Assembly (NCBI RefSeq): GCF_014648075.1
Contig: NZ_BMQK01000022.1
Span: 1-64,000, forward strand
Reading direction: 5' to 3'
Length of the DNA: 64,000 nt
Source of the DNA: Streptomyces ruber
GTDB lineage: Bacteria; Actinomycetota; Actinomycetes; Streptomycetales; Streptomycetaceae
Shown here: one piece after another, positions 19,840 to 31,130 of the stretch
Numbering within the stretch: the stretch's first letter is position 1
Layout: every line of letters starts with the position of its first letter
Program-made: the position numbers and the translations under genes
The notes under the pieces: generated by a model
What the model saw: only the letters and a program-made list of their open reading frames with translations
Database searches by the model: none
Told to the model about the DNA's origin: nothing

Positions 19840-21086
19840 CGGCGCTGCGCCCCGAGCGCGACAGCTCCCCCTACGGCGGCGAGGCCGCGTACGGGGGAGC
19901 CGACGCGTTCGAGGCGGACGCCCGCCGGGCCGAGGCCCGTCTGGCGGAGGCCCTCCGGGCCGAGGCGCTTCTGCGGCAGGCCGTGGACGGACTGTCCGAC
20001 CCGCTCACCGACCCCCTGCCGGGCCGGCAGGCGCCGCAGTCCCAGTCGCCGGGCCCGCAGGGACAGCGGTTCGCCGGCCACGACGAGACGATGCCGCTGC
20101 GGGTGGTGGAGACCCGCCACACGGTCGAGGCGCGGCGGCGCGCGGCACGGACGGGGCCCGAGTCCATGGCCACGGCTCCCACGGCCACGATGCCCATGGT
20201 CTCCGAGGCACTCCCGCCGCCCGGCCCCGCGTCTTCTGAGGGCGGCCGTGCGGCCCGCCGGAAGGCAGCCAAGCGGCGAGGGCGGCAAGGTGCGAACAGG
20301 GACCGGAACGGCGCTCAGGAGGGCGTCCAGGGCGGCGGGACGCCCGACAGTACGTCCTCCTCGGCGGCTCCCCTGTCGCGCGTGGAGGCACGGCGGGCCG
20401 CACGGGCGCGCAGACCCAGCGCCGGGACCATGGCCAGCCGGCTGATCGGCGAGGTGTTCATCACCACCGGCGTGCTGATGCTGCTGTTCGTGACGTACCA
20501 GCTGTGGTGGTCGAACGTACGGGCGCAGGCCCAGGCCGGGAAGGAGACCAGCAGTCTCCAGGAGCAGTGGGCGAGCGGCGAGCGTGCGCCGGGGGCGTTC
20601 GAGCCGGGGCAGGGCTTCGCCATCCTGCACATCCCGAAGCTGGACGTGGTCGTCCCGATCGCCCAGGGCATCGACAAGTCGACGGTCCTGGACCGCGGCA
20701 TGGTCGGCCACTACGACGAGAACAGCATCGAGACGGCCATGCCCGAGGACAAGACGGGCAACTTCGGCATCGCGGGCCATCGCAACACCCACGGGGAGCC
20801 CTTCCGCTACATCAACCGGCTCCAGCCCGGCGATCCGATCGTGGTCGAGACGCAGGACACGTACTACGTCTACGACATGGCCTCCATCCTGCCGGTGACG
20901 CAGCCGTCGAACATCGCGGTGCTCGACCCGATCCCCGCGGACTCGGGCTTCACGGAGGCCGGCCGCTACATCACGCTGACCACCTGCACGCCGGAGTTCA
21001 CCAGCAAGTACCGGATGATCGTGTGGGGCAAGATGGTCGAGGAACGGCCGCGCAGCGAGGGCAAACCGGACGCGCTCGTCCAATGA
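19836..21086 (+). CDS. srtE1: Class E sortase with long cytosolic N-terminus (SrtE1-like)
   Basis: The 416-residue product has about 200 residues of charged, Ala/Arg-rich N-terminus and a membrane helix (about 203-223). The catalytic domain follows with His315 in AGHRNTHG, Cys384 in TLTTCTPEF and Arg393. Length and place next to a second sortase and pknB match SrtE1 of S. coelicolor, which anchors long chaplins with LAXTG signals. The symbol is given by this analogy. The GTG at 19836 overlaps the pabA stop. Confidence 0.88.
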   Translation: MTALRPERDSSPYGGEAAYGGADAFEADARRAEARLAEALRAEALLRQAVDGLSDPLTDPLPGRQAPQSQSPGPQGQRFAGHDETMPLRVVETRHTVEARRRAARTGPESMATAPTATMPMVSEALPPPGPASSEGGRAARRKAAKRRGRQGANRDRNGAQEGVQGGGTPDSTSSSAAPLSRVEARRAARARRPSAGTMASRLIGEVFITTGVLMLLFVTYQLWWSNVRAQAQAGKETSSLQEQWASGERAPGAFEPGQGFAILHIPKLDVVVPIAQGIDKSTVLDRGMVGHYDENSIETAMPEDKTGNFGIAGHRNTHGEPFRYINRLQPGDPIVVETQDTYYVYDMASILPVTQPSNIAVLDPIPADSGFTEAGRYITLTTCTPEFTSKYRMIVWGKMVEERPRSEGKPDALVQ

Positions 21087-21138
21087 GCACCTGATGTCGT
21101 GAGAGCACGCGGTACTTGGAACAGACGGGGCAGATGCA

Positions 21139-21930
21139 GTGGCAGCCACCACCGAGCACGGGGAGCAGCAGCACGAGGAGCGGTCCGCCGACGCGGCCAC
21201 GGCCACGACCGCGTCGCCGGCACCGGCGGCCCCGCGCCGCCGCGGCACCGGCAGGATCGCGACGGCCGTCAGCGTCTTCGGTGAACTCCTCATCACCGCG
21301 GGCGTGGTCCTCGGCCTGTTCGTCGTCTACTCGCTGTGGTGGACGAACGTCGTCGCCGACCGCGAGGCGGACAAGCAGGGCGACAAGGTCCGTGACACCT
21401 GGGCCCGGGAGGAGGGGGAGAACGGCGCGCCGGCCGAGTACGACGCCAAGAACGGCATCGGCTTCCTGCACGTCCCGACCATGACGAAGGACGAGATCCT
21501 GATCAGGAAGGGCACCTCGACCAAGCTCCTGAACAACGGCGTCGCGGGCTACTACACCGACCCGGTGAAGGCGGCCCTCCCGACGGACGGCAAGGACGGC
21601 AACTTCTCCCTCGCCGCCCACCGCGACGGCCACGGGGCCAAGTTCCACAACATCCACAAGGTCCGGGAAGGCGACCCGATCGTCTTCGAGACGAAGGACG
21701 AGTGGTACGTCTACAAGGTCTACGCGATGCTGCCGGAGACCTCGAAGTACAACGTCGACGTCCTCGACGCGATCCCCGAGGAGTCCGGCAAGAAGCAGGC
21801 CGGCAAGTACATCACCCTCACCACCTGCACGCCCGTCTTCACCTCGAACTACCGGTACATCGTGTGGGGCGAACTGGAGCGGGTGGAACAGGTGGACGAG
21901 GACCGGACGCCGCCCGAGGAACTGCGCTAG
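21139..21930 (+). CDS. srtE2: Class E sortase (SrtE2-like)
   Basis: The 263-residue product has a short disordered N-terminus, a membrane helix (about 46-66) and a sortase domain. His161 is in AAHRDGHG, Cys230 in TLTTCTPVF and Arg239 nine residues later. It pairs with the SrtE1-like gene 52 bases upstream, as in S. coelicolor, where the two sortases are needed for aerial development. The GTG at 21139 has a modest GACGGGG ribosome-binding site. The gene converges with pknB across a large terminator. Confidence 0.9.
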   Translation: MAATTEHGEQQHEERSADAATATTASPAPAAPRRRGTGRIATAVSVFGELLITAGVVLGLFVVYSLWWTNVVADREADKQGDKVRDTWAREEGENGAPAEYDAKNGIGFLHVPTMTKDEILIRKGTSTKLLNNGVAGYYTDPVKAALPTDGKDGNFSLAAHRDGHGAKFHNIHKVREGDPIVFETKDEWYVYKVYAMLPETSKYNVDVLDAIPEESGKKQAGKYITLTTCTPVFTSNYRYIVWGELERVEQVDEDRTPPEELR

Positions 21931-21960
21931 ACGGTCCCCCACGGGGCGCACCAGCACAAA

Positions 21961-22018
21961 CGGTACGACGGAGCCCCGGTGCCCTCTTCGAAGAGGGCAC
22001 CGGGGCTCCGTCGTACCG
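21961..22018. terminator. Bidirectional terminator between srtE2 and pknB
   Basis: A perfect inverted repeat with 29-bp arms (21961-21989 and 21990-22018) and no spacer lies 30 bases after srtE2 and 15 after pknB. It can end both convergent transcripts. Confidence 0.88.
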
Positions 22019-22032
22019 CAGCGGTCGTACCG

Positions 22033-24030
<1,998 letters not shown>

Positions 24031-24200
24031 AGCTACCTACCAGCCCTCTCCGTCGGTCCCGACCGCACCTGTGTGTGGTCCGGCGGTGTGCTGTCCGGGC
24101 TTACCGTACCCGGCTCGCCCTGCGTGACCTGGCCACAGTCGCCACCCGTGACAGGACCGGTATCGCAACGTGCGCCGTTGTGCGAGCGACGTGACCCGGG

Positions 24201-25661
24201 TCACTGCTTGCTGTCGAGTACTGCCTGCATGACGCTCTTCGCGATGGGGGCGGCGAGACCGCCACCGGAGATGTCGTCCCGGTTGGCGCTGCCGTCCTCG
24301 ACGACCACGGCGACGGCGACGGGCGAGCTGCCGTCGTCGGCCTTGGCGTACGAGATGAACCAGGCGTACGGCTTCTCGCTGTTGTTCAGGCCGTGCTGTG
24401 CGGTACCGGTCTTGCCGCCGACCGTGACGCCGTCGATCGCCGCCTTGGAGCCGGTGCCGTCCTTGACGACCGTCTCCATCATCTCCTGCAGCGCCTGTGC
24501 GGTCTCCGGGGAGACGGCCTGCGAGTACTCCTCGGGCTCGTGCGTCTCGATGGCGTCGAGGTTGGGCGCCTTGAGCTGGTCGACCATGTACGGCTTCATC
24601 AGCTTGCCGTCGTTGGCGACCGCGGCGGCGACCATCGCCATCTGCAGCGGGGTGGCGCGGTTGGACGCCTGGCCGATGCCGGCCATGGCGTTCTGCGGCC
24701 GGTTGTCCTCGGGGTAGACGCTCTCGGCGGCCCGGACCGGGATGTCGAGCTCCGGGTCGTCGAACCCGAACTTCTTGGCCTGCTTGATCATCTCCTCGTT
24801 GCCCACGTCGTCGGAGAGCTTGCCGAACACGGTGTTGCAGGAGATGCGCAGCGCCTCGCGCAGGGAGACGTTCTCGCAGTTCCCGTGCTCGTTGGTGAGG
24901 GGCTTCGTCGACAGGGGCAGCGGGTACGGGTCCGGCGTGTCGGTGGCCGAGTCGATGCCGTCGACCTTGCCGCTCTCCAGCGCCGCGGCGGCCGTGACCA
25001 CCTTGAAGGTCGAGCCGGGCGGGTACGTCTCGCGCAGCGCCCGGTTCAGCATGGGCTTGTCCTCGTCCTTGTCCAGCTTCTGGAAGGTCTCGCTGTCCTT
25101 GGTGCTGATGCCGGCGAACGTGGACGGGTCGTACGACGGCGTGGACGCGAGCGCGAGGACCGCGCCGGTGGTCGGATCGAGGGCGGCGACGGCACCCTTG
25201 CGGTCGCCGAGTCCCTCGAAGGCCGCCTTCTGCGCGGCGGCGCTGAGGGTGGTGACGACCTGGCCGCCCTCCTTCTTCTTGCCCGTGATCATGTCGAGCG
25301 TGTTGCGGAAGAACAGCCGGTCGTCGTTGCCGGTGAGGATGCCGTCCTCGAGGCTCTCCAGCTGGGTGGCGCCCACGATCTGCGAGGCGTACCCGGTCAC
25401 GGGCGCCCACATCTCGCCGTTCTTCCAGGTGCGCTTGTACTTGTAGTCCGTGCCCTCGGTGGCGGCCGACCCGGTGATGGCCTGGCCGTCGACGATGATG
25501 TCGCCGCGCGGAGTGGCGTACCGCTCGATGGCGACCCGGCGGTTGAACTCGTGGCTCTTCAGCTGGTCGGCCTGGGCGTACTGGAGCCAGTTGTCCCGGA
25601 TGAGCAGCGTCAGGACGAGCAGTCCGCAGAAGATCGCGATGCGGCGCAGAGGCTTGTTCAC
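24201..25661 (-). CDS. pbpA: Penicillin-binding protein 2 (class B transpeptidase PbpA)
   Basis: The 486-residue product has an N-terminal membrane anchor (RIAIFCGLLVLTLLI), a dimerisation module and a transpeptidase domain. The catalytic motifs are S217TFK, S274CN and a KTG in GGKTGTAQHG. It cross-links peptidoglycan in the periplasmic zone. The ATG at 25661 overlaps the stop of the SEDS gene by 4 bases, so the polymerase-transpeptidase pair is made together. This is the PbpA-RodA/FtsW arrangement of actinobacteria, involved in growth or sporulation septa. Confidence 0.96.
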   Translation of the reverse strand: MNKPLRRIAIFCGLLVLTLLIRDNWLQYAQADQLKSHEFNRRVAIERYATPRGDIIVDGQAITGSAATEGTDYKYKRTWKNGEMWAPVTGYASQIVGATQLESLEDGILTGNDDRLFFRNTLDMITGKKKEGGQVVTTLSAAAQKAAFEGLGDRKGAVAALDPTTGAVLALASTPSYDPSTFAGISTKDSETFQKLDKDEDKPMLNRALRETYPPGSTFKVVTAAAALESGKVDGIDSATDTPDPYPLPLSTKPLTNEHGNCENVSLREALRISCNTVFGKLSDDVGNEEMIKQAKKFGFDDPELDIPVRAAESVYPEDNRPQNAMAGIGQASNRATPLQMAMVAAAVANDGKLMKPYMVDQLKAPNLDAIETHEPEEYSQAVSPETAQALQEMMETVVKDGTGSKAAIDGVTVGGKTGTAQHGLNNSEKPYAWFISYAKADDGSSPVAVAVVVEDGSANRDDISGGGLAAPIAKSVMQAVLDSKQ

Positions 25662-27094
25662 GGTCGGACCACCTGGGTCATCTCGGCATCGGGGTTCGAG
25701 GCGGGCGTCGGAGCCGGTCGGCGTGCGGTGTCGCTGATGCGGATCAGGATGGCGATGAGGGCCCAGTTGGCGATGACGGAGGAGCCACCGGCCGCGAGGA
25801 ACGGCATCGTCATACCGGTCAGCGGGATGAGTCCCATCACACCGCCCGCGACGACGAAGATCTGGAGGGCGAAGGCGCCGGACAGACCGACGGCGAACAG
25901 CTTGCCGAAGGGGTCCCGGGCGGCCAGCGCGGTACGGATGCCCCGCTCGATGATCAGCCCGTACATCAGCAGGACGGCCATGACGCCGGCCAGGCCGAGC
26001 TCCTCGCCGAAAGTGGAGAAGATGAAGTCGGAGTTGGCGGCGAAGCCGATGAGGTCGGAGTTGCCCTGGCCGAGCCCGGTGCCCATGACGCCACCGGAAC
26101 CGAAGGACATGATCGACTGCCCGATCTGCTCGCAGGCGCCGGAGGTCTTGTAACAGCCGAAGGGGTCGAGCCAGGCGTCGACACGGGCCTGCACGTGGCT
26201 GGCGAACGAGGCCACGCCGACGGCTCCGCCGGCGGACATCAGCAGACCGATCACGATCCAGCTGGTCCGCTCGGTGGCGACGTACAGCATGATCACGAAC
26301 ATGCCGAAGAACAGCAGCGACGAACCGAGGTCGTTCTCGAAGATCAGGATGAGCAGGCTGACGGCCCAGATCGTGATGATCGGACCGAGGTCGCGGCCGC
26401 GCGGCAGGTAGAGACCCATGAAGCGGCGGCTGGCCAGGGCCAGGGCGTCCCGCTTCACCATCAGGTAGCCGGCGAAGAAGATCGCGATGATGATCTTCGC
26501 GAACTCGCCGGGCTGGATGGAGAAGCCGGCGACGTTGATCCAGATCTTCGCGCCGAAGACATCGGCCCCGACACCGGGCACCAGCGGCAGGAGCAGCAGC
26601 ACCAGCGCGACGGCCATCGAGATGTACGTGTAGCGCTGCAGGATGCGGTGGTCCTTCATGAACACGAGCACCGCGACGAACAGGGCGAGGCCGGCGGCCG
26701 AGAACATCAGCTGGTTGGGGGCCGAGGGGCTGAAGGTGCCGTAGGCGCGCTCCGCCAGCTGCTGCAGGCGCTCCGACTGGTCCAGCCGCCAGATGACCAC
26801 GAGACCGAGCCCGTTCAGCAAGGTCGCCAGCGGCAGCAGCAACGGGTCCGCGTACGCCGCGAACTTCCGTACGACAAGGTGACCGACGCCCGCGAGGAGG
26901 CCGAGACCGAGGCCGTAGGCGAGCAGGCCGGACGGCACTTCGCCGTTGATGGCCAGCCCGACGTTGGCGTAGGCGAACACCGGGATGGCCACGGCGAACA
27001 GCAGCAGCCCGAGCTCGGTGTTGCGGCGGCTCGGCGCGCCGATGGCACCGATCGTGGACGTGTGCTGCGTCGACGTGTTGGTTGTACTGCTCAT
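25658..27094 (-). CDS. rodA: SEDS-family peptidoglycan glycosyltransferase (FtsW/RodA)
   Basis: The 478-residue integral membrane protein has about 12 helices. SEDS hallmarks include NVAGFSIQPGEFAKI, FENDLGSSLLFFGMF, GGVMGTGLGQGN and TFGEELGLAGV, plus the loop GLIPLTGMTMPFLAAGGSS. It polymerises glycan strands from lipid II together with its cognate class B PBP, encoded next and overlapping by 4 bases. Whether it serves elongation or sporulation division in this organism cannot be read from sequence, so ftsW is an equal alternative name. Confidence 0.95.
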   Translation of the reverse strand: MSSTTNTSTQHTSTIGAIGAPSRRNTELGLLLFAVAIPVFAYANVGLAINGEVPSGLLAYGLGLGLLAGVGHLVVRKFAAYADPLLLPLATLLNGLGLVVIWRLDQSERLQQLAERAYGTFSPSAPNQLMFSAAGLALFVAVLVFMKDHRILQRYTYISMAVALVLLLLPLVPGVGADVFGAKIWINVAGFSIQPGEFAKIIIAIFFAGYLMVKRDALALASRRFMGLYLPRGRDLGPIITIWAVSLLILIFENDLGSSLLFFGMFVIMLYVATERTSWIVIGLLMSAGGAVGVASFASHVQARVDAWLDPFGCYKTSGACEQIGQSIMSFGSGGVMGTGLGQGNSDLIGFAANSDFIFSTFGEELGLAGVMAVLLMYGLIIERGIRTALAARDPFGKLFAVGLSGAFALQIFVVAGGVMGLIPLTGMTMPFLAAGGSSVIANWALIAILIRISDTARRPAPTPASNPDAEMTQVVRP

Positions 27095-27121
27095 CGTATG
27101 ACGGGGCCCCTCACGGCTTGC

Positions 27122-28684
27122 CTACTGCTTACCGCACCGCGAGACCAGCTGCTGCTCTTCTTCGGAGAGGCTGGGACCCGGGTCGGGCTCGGGTTCGGCT
27201 GTGTTCGTCGCTGATGGCGAAGACTGTGGTGACTCTGATGACGGCGTTGACGGCGACGAGGACGGGTTCGGCGCCGCTGTGGCCTTGGACGTGACGGAGG
27301 TCCGTGTGGTTCCCGTGACTCCGCCGGCCTCGCCCTCGCCGGTCTTCGCGTTCCGCTCGCTCTCGGCCTGGCGGCGCTGGGCGTCTTTGCGGCAGGCGGA
27401 CGCCTGGGTGGCGAGCTCGGCGATCTTCTTCTCGGCGTCCTTCAGACTGCCCTCGGCAATGGTCGCCTCGACCAGCTTCTGCTGGTACGGCGGCAGGTAC
27501 TTGAGTTCGATCTCGGGGTGGTCCGTCTGGACCTTCGACAGCGAGACCCAGGCGAGGTCCTGGCTGATGCCCCGGTAGAGCGCGATGTGGTCCTCGTTGG
27601 CGCCGACGTAGTACTGCGTCTGCGTCCAGCGGTAACCCCCGTACACACCGCCGCCGATCACGGCGAGGGCGAGCACGGTGTAGAACGATCTCTTCAGCCA
27701 CCGGCGCTGCTTGCGCGGCTTCTCGAAGTCGCCGTCGGCGTAGTCGCCGAAGCTGCCCGCCTGGACGTAGCCGGTGGTGTCGCCCGATCCGGGCGGACCG
27801 AACTCGCCGCCGCCCTGGCCGGATCCCTGGCGGCCGAGGCCGGCCGCGCGGCCGGCCGGTGTCTGCATGGCGCCGTTGTCGTGCAGCTGGTGCTGGTTCT
27901 CGGCGACCGCGCCCACCACGACCGGGGTGTCGGAGAGCTGCCCGGCCAGGGTGTCGCCGGAGTCGATGTCGAGGACGTCGGCGACGATGACCGTGATGTT
28001 GTCGGGGCCGCCGCCGCGCAGTGCCAGCTCGATCAGGTTCTGCACCGTCTCCTGCGGGCCCTGGTAGCTGGCGAGGGTGTCCTCCATCGTCTGGTGGGAC
28101 ACGACGCCGCTCAGGCCGTCGGAGCAGACCAGGTACCGGTCGCCCGCGCGGACCTCACGGATGGAGAGGTCGGGTTCCACGTGGTCGCCGCTGCCCAGTG
28201 CGCGCATCAGCAGGGAGCGCTGCGGGTGGGTGGTGGCCTCCTCCTCGGTGATGCGCCCCTCGTCGACCAGACGCTGCACCCAGGTGTGGTCCTGGGTGAT
28301 CTGGGTGAGGACGCCGTCCCGCAGGAGGTACGCGCGCGAGTCGCCGACATGGACGAGGCCGAGCCGCTGGCCGGTCCAGAGCAGGGCGGTCAGGGTGGTG
28401 CCCATGCCCTCGAGCTGGGGGTCCTCCTCGACCATCGCGCGCAGCTGGTCGTTGGCGCGCTGCACGGCGCTGCCCAGCGAGGTCAGGATGTCCGAACCGG
28501 GCACGTCGTCGTCGAGCGCGACGATCGTGGAGATCACCTCGGAGGACGCGACCTCACCGGCCGCCTGGCCCCCCATGCCGTCGGCGATGGCGAGCAGGCG
28601 CGGACCGGCGTAACCGGAGTCCTCGTTGCCCTCCCGGATCATGCCCTTGTGCGATCCGGCGGCGAAACGCAGTGACAGACTCAT
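27122..28684 (-). CDS. pstP: PP2C-family Ser/Thr phosphatase PstP
   Basis: The 520-residue product removes phosphate from PknB-type kinases and their targets. The cytosolic PP2C domain (about 1-240) shows metal-binding motifs NEDSG, ADGMGG, VGDSRAYLL, SDGLSGVV and GGGPDN. A disordered linker, one membrane helix (SFYTVLALAVIGGGVYGGY) and an outside domain ending in a Pro/Ser/Thr-rich tail follow. I chose the ATG at 28684 (MSLSLRFAAGSHKG), with GCGAGGT before it. An ATG at 28714 would add ten residues and is possible. Confidence 0.95.
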   Translation of the reverse strand: MSLSLRFAAGSHKGMIREGNEDSGYAGPRLLAIADGMGGQAAGEVASSEVISTIVALDDDVPGSDILTSLGSAVQRANDQLRAMVEEDPQLEGMGTTLTALLWTGQRLGLVHVGDSRAYLLRDGVLTQITQDHTWVQRLVDEGRITEEEATTHPQRSLLMRALGSGDHVEPDLSIREVRAGDRYLVCSDGLSGVVSHQTMEDTLASYQGPQETVQNLIELALRGGGPDNITVIVADVLDIDSGDTLAGQLSDTPVVVGAVAENQHQLHDNGAMQTPAGRAAGLGRQGSGQGGGEFGPPGSGDTTGYVQAGSFGDYADGDFEKPRKQRRWLKRSFYTVLALAVIGGGVYGGYRWTQTQYYVGANEDHIALYRGISQDLAWVSLSKVQTDHPEIELKYLPPYQQKLVEATIAEGSLKDAEKKIAELATQASACRKDAQRRQAESERNAKTGEGEAGGVTGTTRTSVTSKATAAPNPSSSPSTPSSESPQSSPSATNTAEPEPDPGPSLSEEEQQLVSRCGKQ

Positions 28685-28809
28685 GCGCACCTCGCCCGTC
28701 GGCTCCGGGTACATCCGCACGGTGCCCACCCTCCGGTCGGGAGCGCGCCGGGGCCCGGGGTGTGGGCCGCCGCGTGCTCGCTCCGCTCGCGCTCTTTCAT
28801 GACGTAGCA

Positions 28810-29328
28810 CTACTTCCGCAGCTCGATGACGGTCTTGCCGATGCGGATCGGCGCACCCAGAGGGACCGGCGTGGGTGTCGTGAGGCGGGTCCGGTCGAGA
28901 TACGTGCCGTTGGTGGACCCCAGGTCCTCGACGATCCACTGGCCGTCACGGTCCGGGTAGATCCTGGCATGCCTGCTGGACGCGTAGTCGTCGTCCAGCA
29001 CGATGGTGCTGTCGTGCGCGCGGCCCAGCGTGATGGTCTGCCCCTGCAGCGCGACCGTTGTGCCCGTGAGGGTGCCCTCGGAGACGACGAGCTTGGTGGG
29101 GGCGCCGCGGCGGCCGCGGCTGCCGGAACCCTGCTGGCGCTGTTGCTGCTGCGGCGGTGGCGTCTGTCGCGCGGCCGCCTGCTGCCTGGGTGCCTCACGG
29201 CGCGAACCCCGCTGGGTGACGCGCGTACCGAACAGGTCGCTGCGGATGACCTGCACGGCCACGATCACGAACAGCCACAGTACGGCCAGGAAACCCAGCC
29301 GCATGACCGTGAGGGTCAGCTCTGACAT
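28810..29328 (-). CDS. fhaB: FHA-domain membrane protein FhaB (FipA-like)
   Basis: The 172-residue product has one N-terminal membrane helix (MRLGFLAVLWLFVIVAVQVI), a Gln/Arg/Pro-rich linker and a C-terminal FHA domain. That domain carries the phosphothreonine-binding signature LGRAHDSTIVLDDDYASSRHARI and DLGSTNGTYLD. FHA domains read kinase phosphorylation; the mycobacterial equivalent links PknB-family signalling to FtsZ. The ATG at 29328 is 10 bases after the fhaA stop. Confidence 0.94.
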   Translation of the reverse strand: MSELTLTVMRLGFLAVLWLFVIVAVQVIRSDLFGTRVTQRGSRREAPRQQAAARQTPPPQQQQRQQGSGSRGRRGAPTKLVVSEGTLTGTTVALQGQTITLGRAHDSTIVLDDDYASSRHARIYPDRDGQWIVEDLGSTNGTYLDRTRLTTPTPVPLGAPIRIGKTVIELRK

Positions 29329-29338
29329 TGCCCCCGCT

Positions 29339-30208
29339 TCACCCTTCGGCTTGCCGGTAAATGATGGTGGTGCTGCCCACGACGATCCGCGAGCCGTCGC
29401 GGAGCGTAGCGCGGGTGGTGTGCTGCCCGTCCACCACGATGCCGTTGGTGGACCCGAGATCCTGGATCGTCGAGGGCGTTCCGGTCCGGATCTCACAGTG
29501 CCGGCGGGACACGCCGGGGTCGTCGATCCGCACGTCGGCCTCGGTGCTGCGGCCGAGTACCAGCGTCGGGCGGGAGATCTGGTGGCGGCTGCCGTTGATC
29601 TCGACCCAGTAGCGCGTGCGACCGGCGGCCGTGGGGGCCGCCGGGGGCCGCTGGCCGCCCGCGGGCTGCGGGTAGCCGTAACCGCCGGGGGGCGCGCCGG
29701 GCGGCGGCGCGGACGGCATGGGCGGGGCGCCCGTAGGCGCGGCGGGCTGCGGGTAGCCGTAGCCACCGGTGCCGCCGCCCCCCTGGCCGGGCCGGCCGGC
29801 CGTGGGGGCCGACGGGGGCGCCTGCTGGCTGGTGGAGGAGGCGAGCGTACGGCTGCGCACCCGGTACAGGCCGGTGTCGAGGTCGTCGGCCTTCTCCAGG
29901 TGCACCTTGATGGGACCCATGAAGGTGTAGCGCTGCTGCTTGGCGTAGTCGCGGACCATGCCCGCGAGTTCGTCGCCGAGCTGGCCCGAGTAGGGGCTGA
30001 GGCGCTCGTAGTCCGGCGCGCTCAGCTCCACGATGAAGTCGTTGGGTACGACGGTCCGGTCGCGGTTCCAGATGGTCGCGTTGTTGTCGCACTCCCGCTG
30101 GAGCGCTCCCGCGATCTCCACCGGCTGCACCTCGGACTTGAACACCTTGGCGAAGGTGCCGTTGACCAGACCTTCGAGACGCTGCTCGAAACGCTTCAGG
30201 ACTCCCAT
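29339..30208 (-). CDS. fhaA: DUF3662 and FHA domain protein FhaA
   Basis: The 289-residue product has an N-terminal DUF3662 domain (about 1-120, MGVLKRFEQRLEGLVNGTFAKVFKSEV split over its start). A Gly/Pro/Tyr-rich linker with repeated GYGYPQPA and a C-terminal FHA domain (LVLGRSTEADVRIDDPGVSRRHCEI, DLGSTNG) follow. In mycobacteria FhaA binds the phosphorylated pseudokinase region of the flippase MviN. The ATG at 30208 follows AGGAGGTG. It is the first gene of the minus-strand operon. Confidence 0.95.
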   Translation of the reverse strand: MGVLKRFEQRLEGLVNGTFAKVFKSEVQPVEIAGALQRECDNNATIWNRDRTVVPNDFIVELSAPDYERLSPYSGQLGDELAGMVRDYAKQQRYTFMGPIKVHLEKADDLDTGLYRVRSRTLASSTSQQAPPSAPTAGRPGQGGGGTGGYGYPQPAAPTGAPPMPSAPPPGAPPGGYGYPQPAGGQRPPAAPTAAGRTRYWVEINGSRHQISRPTLVLGRSTEADVRIDDPGVSRRHCEIRTGTPSTIQDLGSTNGIVVDGQHTTRATLRDGSRIVVGSTTIIYRQAEG

Positions 30209-30876
30209 GGGGCACCTCCTCCGTCGTCGTCGTCCTGCGTACCGCGTACGTACTGCTTACTGATCGTATCCACGCGCCGGGAAATCGGCTGGTTCCCCCT
30301 GTCAGCCCGGTCGACGGGTGTCGACGCCCACTGAAGTCCCCTCCCGAATTCCCGTCGGAGCCCGTGTTCGAACTCCGTCGCGCCTTGTCCCGCAGCCGTT
30401 CGTGGCGCTGCTGCGGGTACGTCCTGCACAGGTTCTGCAGGAGGTCCTGCGGTTCTTCTGCCAAGGATCGTAGAGGTGACGCCAGACCAGTGTCCCGCAC
30501 CCGACCACGGACCTTGTCCGTCTCCTGGGGAGATGGCCGGGACCGGTACGAGGTTGATACGTGAACCAGCGTGTGGCGACGTGTGTCGGTGTGCGTCGGC
30601 ATGGGAGGAGGTGGCTGTGGAGGGGGGAGCTGAAGGAGGGGGGAGGAACGGGAGGGGGGGAAGGCGAGAGAGGGGGAGGGGCGGGTGCTGGTGGGGCGCT
30701 GTTGATCAGCAGGGTTGATCGGCCGGCGTGGTCGACAGGGGGAGCGGTCGTGGTCGGTGGCGGTGAGTGCCGGGCCGGACCAAGGGATGTGAATCCACCC
30801 GCTCCGGCGTGCTAATCTTCTGCATGTCGGAAGGCGCCAGCACCGAAAGGGGCGGGAGCCGGAGGACACACCCAAT
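30209..30876. other. 668-bp region between fhaA and tRNA-Leu
   Basis: This is the operon promoter region for fhaA (minus) and tRNA-Leu (plus). A candidate minus-strand -10 (TACGAT) lies near 30263-30268. A purine-rich G-run stretch spans about 30600-30700. TAATCT at 30813-30818, within GCTAATCTTC, is the likely tRNA-Leu -10. Open frames here have no ribosome-binding site and compositionally odd products, so I see no gene. Confidence 0.45.
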
Positions 30877-30960
30877 GCGCGGGTGGCGGAATAGGCAGAC
30901 GCGCTGGATTCAGGTTCCAGTGCCCGCAAGGGCGTGGGGGTTCAACTCCCCCCTCGCGCA
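30877..30960 (+). tRNA. tRNA-Leu (CAG anticodon)
   Basis: This 84-base class II tRNA has acceptor GCGCGGG (30877-30883) paired with CTCGCGC (30953-30959). The anticodon stem is CTGGA/TCCAG, with CAG at 30911-30913. The variable arm is TGCCCGCAAGGGCGT and the T arm GGGGGTTCAACTCCCCC. CCA is not encoded. It decodes CUG, the dominant leucine codon in this genome. Confidence 0.96.
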
Positions 30961-30966
30961 CAGCGG

Positions 30967-31008
30967 AAGGGTCTCCACCAGGACGGAAGTCCGGTGGGGG
31001 CCCTTTCT
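30967..31008 (+). terminator. Terminator after tRNA-Leu
   Basis: AAGGG-TC-TCCACC pairs with GGTGGGGGCCCTT through wobble pairs. A small GGAC/GTCC stem caps it, and TTTCTC follows. It begins 7 bases after the tRNA. Confidence 0.7.
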
Positions 31009-31020
31009 CGTTGCCCTCCG

Positions 31021-31072
31021 CGCTCGTGCGAGGTGAGGTATCCGCGCTCGCGCTCGTGCGAGGTGAGGTATC
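31021..31072 (+). repeat. Direct repeat, 22 bp twice
   Basis: The 22-mer starting CGCTCGTGCGAGGTGAGG occurs at 31021-31042 and 31051-31072, 30 bases apart start to start. Each copy holds a small CTCGTGCGAG inverted repeat. It is downstream of tRNA-Leu and non-coding. Confidence 0.75.
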
Positions 31073-31130
31073 TCACGGTCGGTCGGTGAGGTGGTCGCTG
31101 CGGATGGCGCCCAGCCCGCTCACAGTCCGC

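Noticed and set aside
30561..30815. Possible small gene in the fhaA to tRNA-Leu interval
   Set aside because: The product is mostly Gly/Arg from a G-rich tract, with no ribosome-binding site and no conservation expected.
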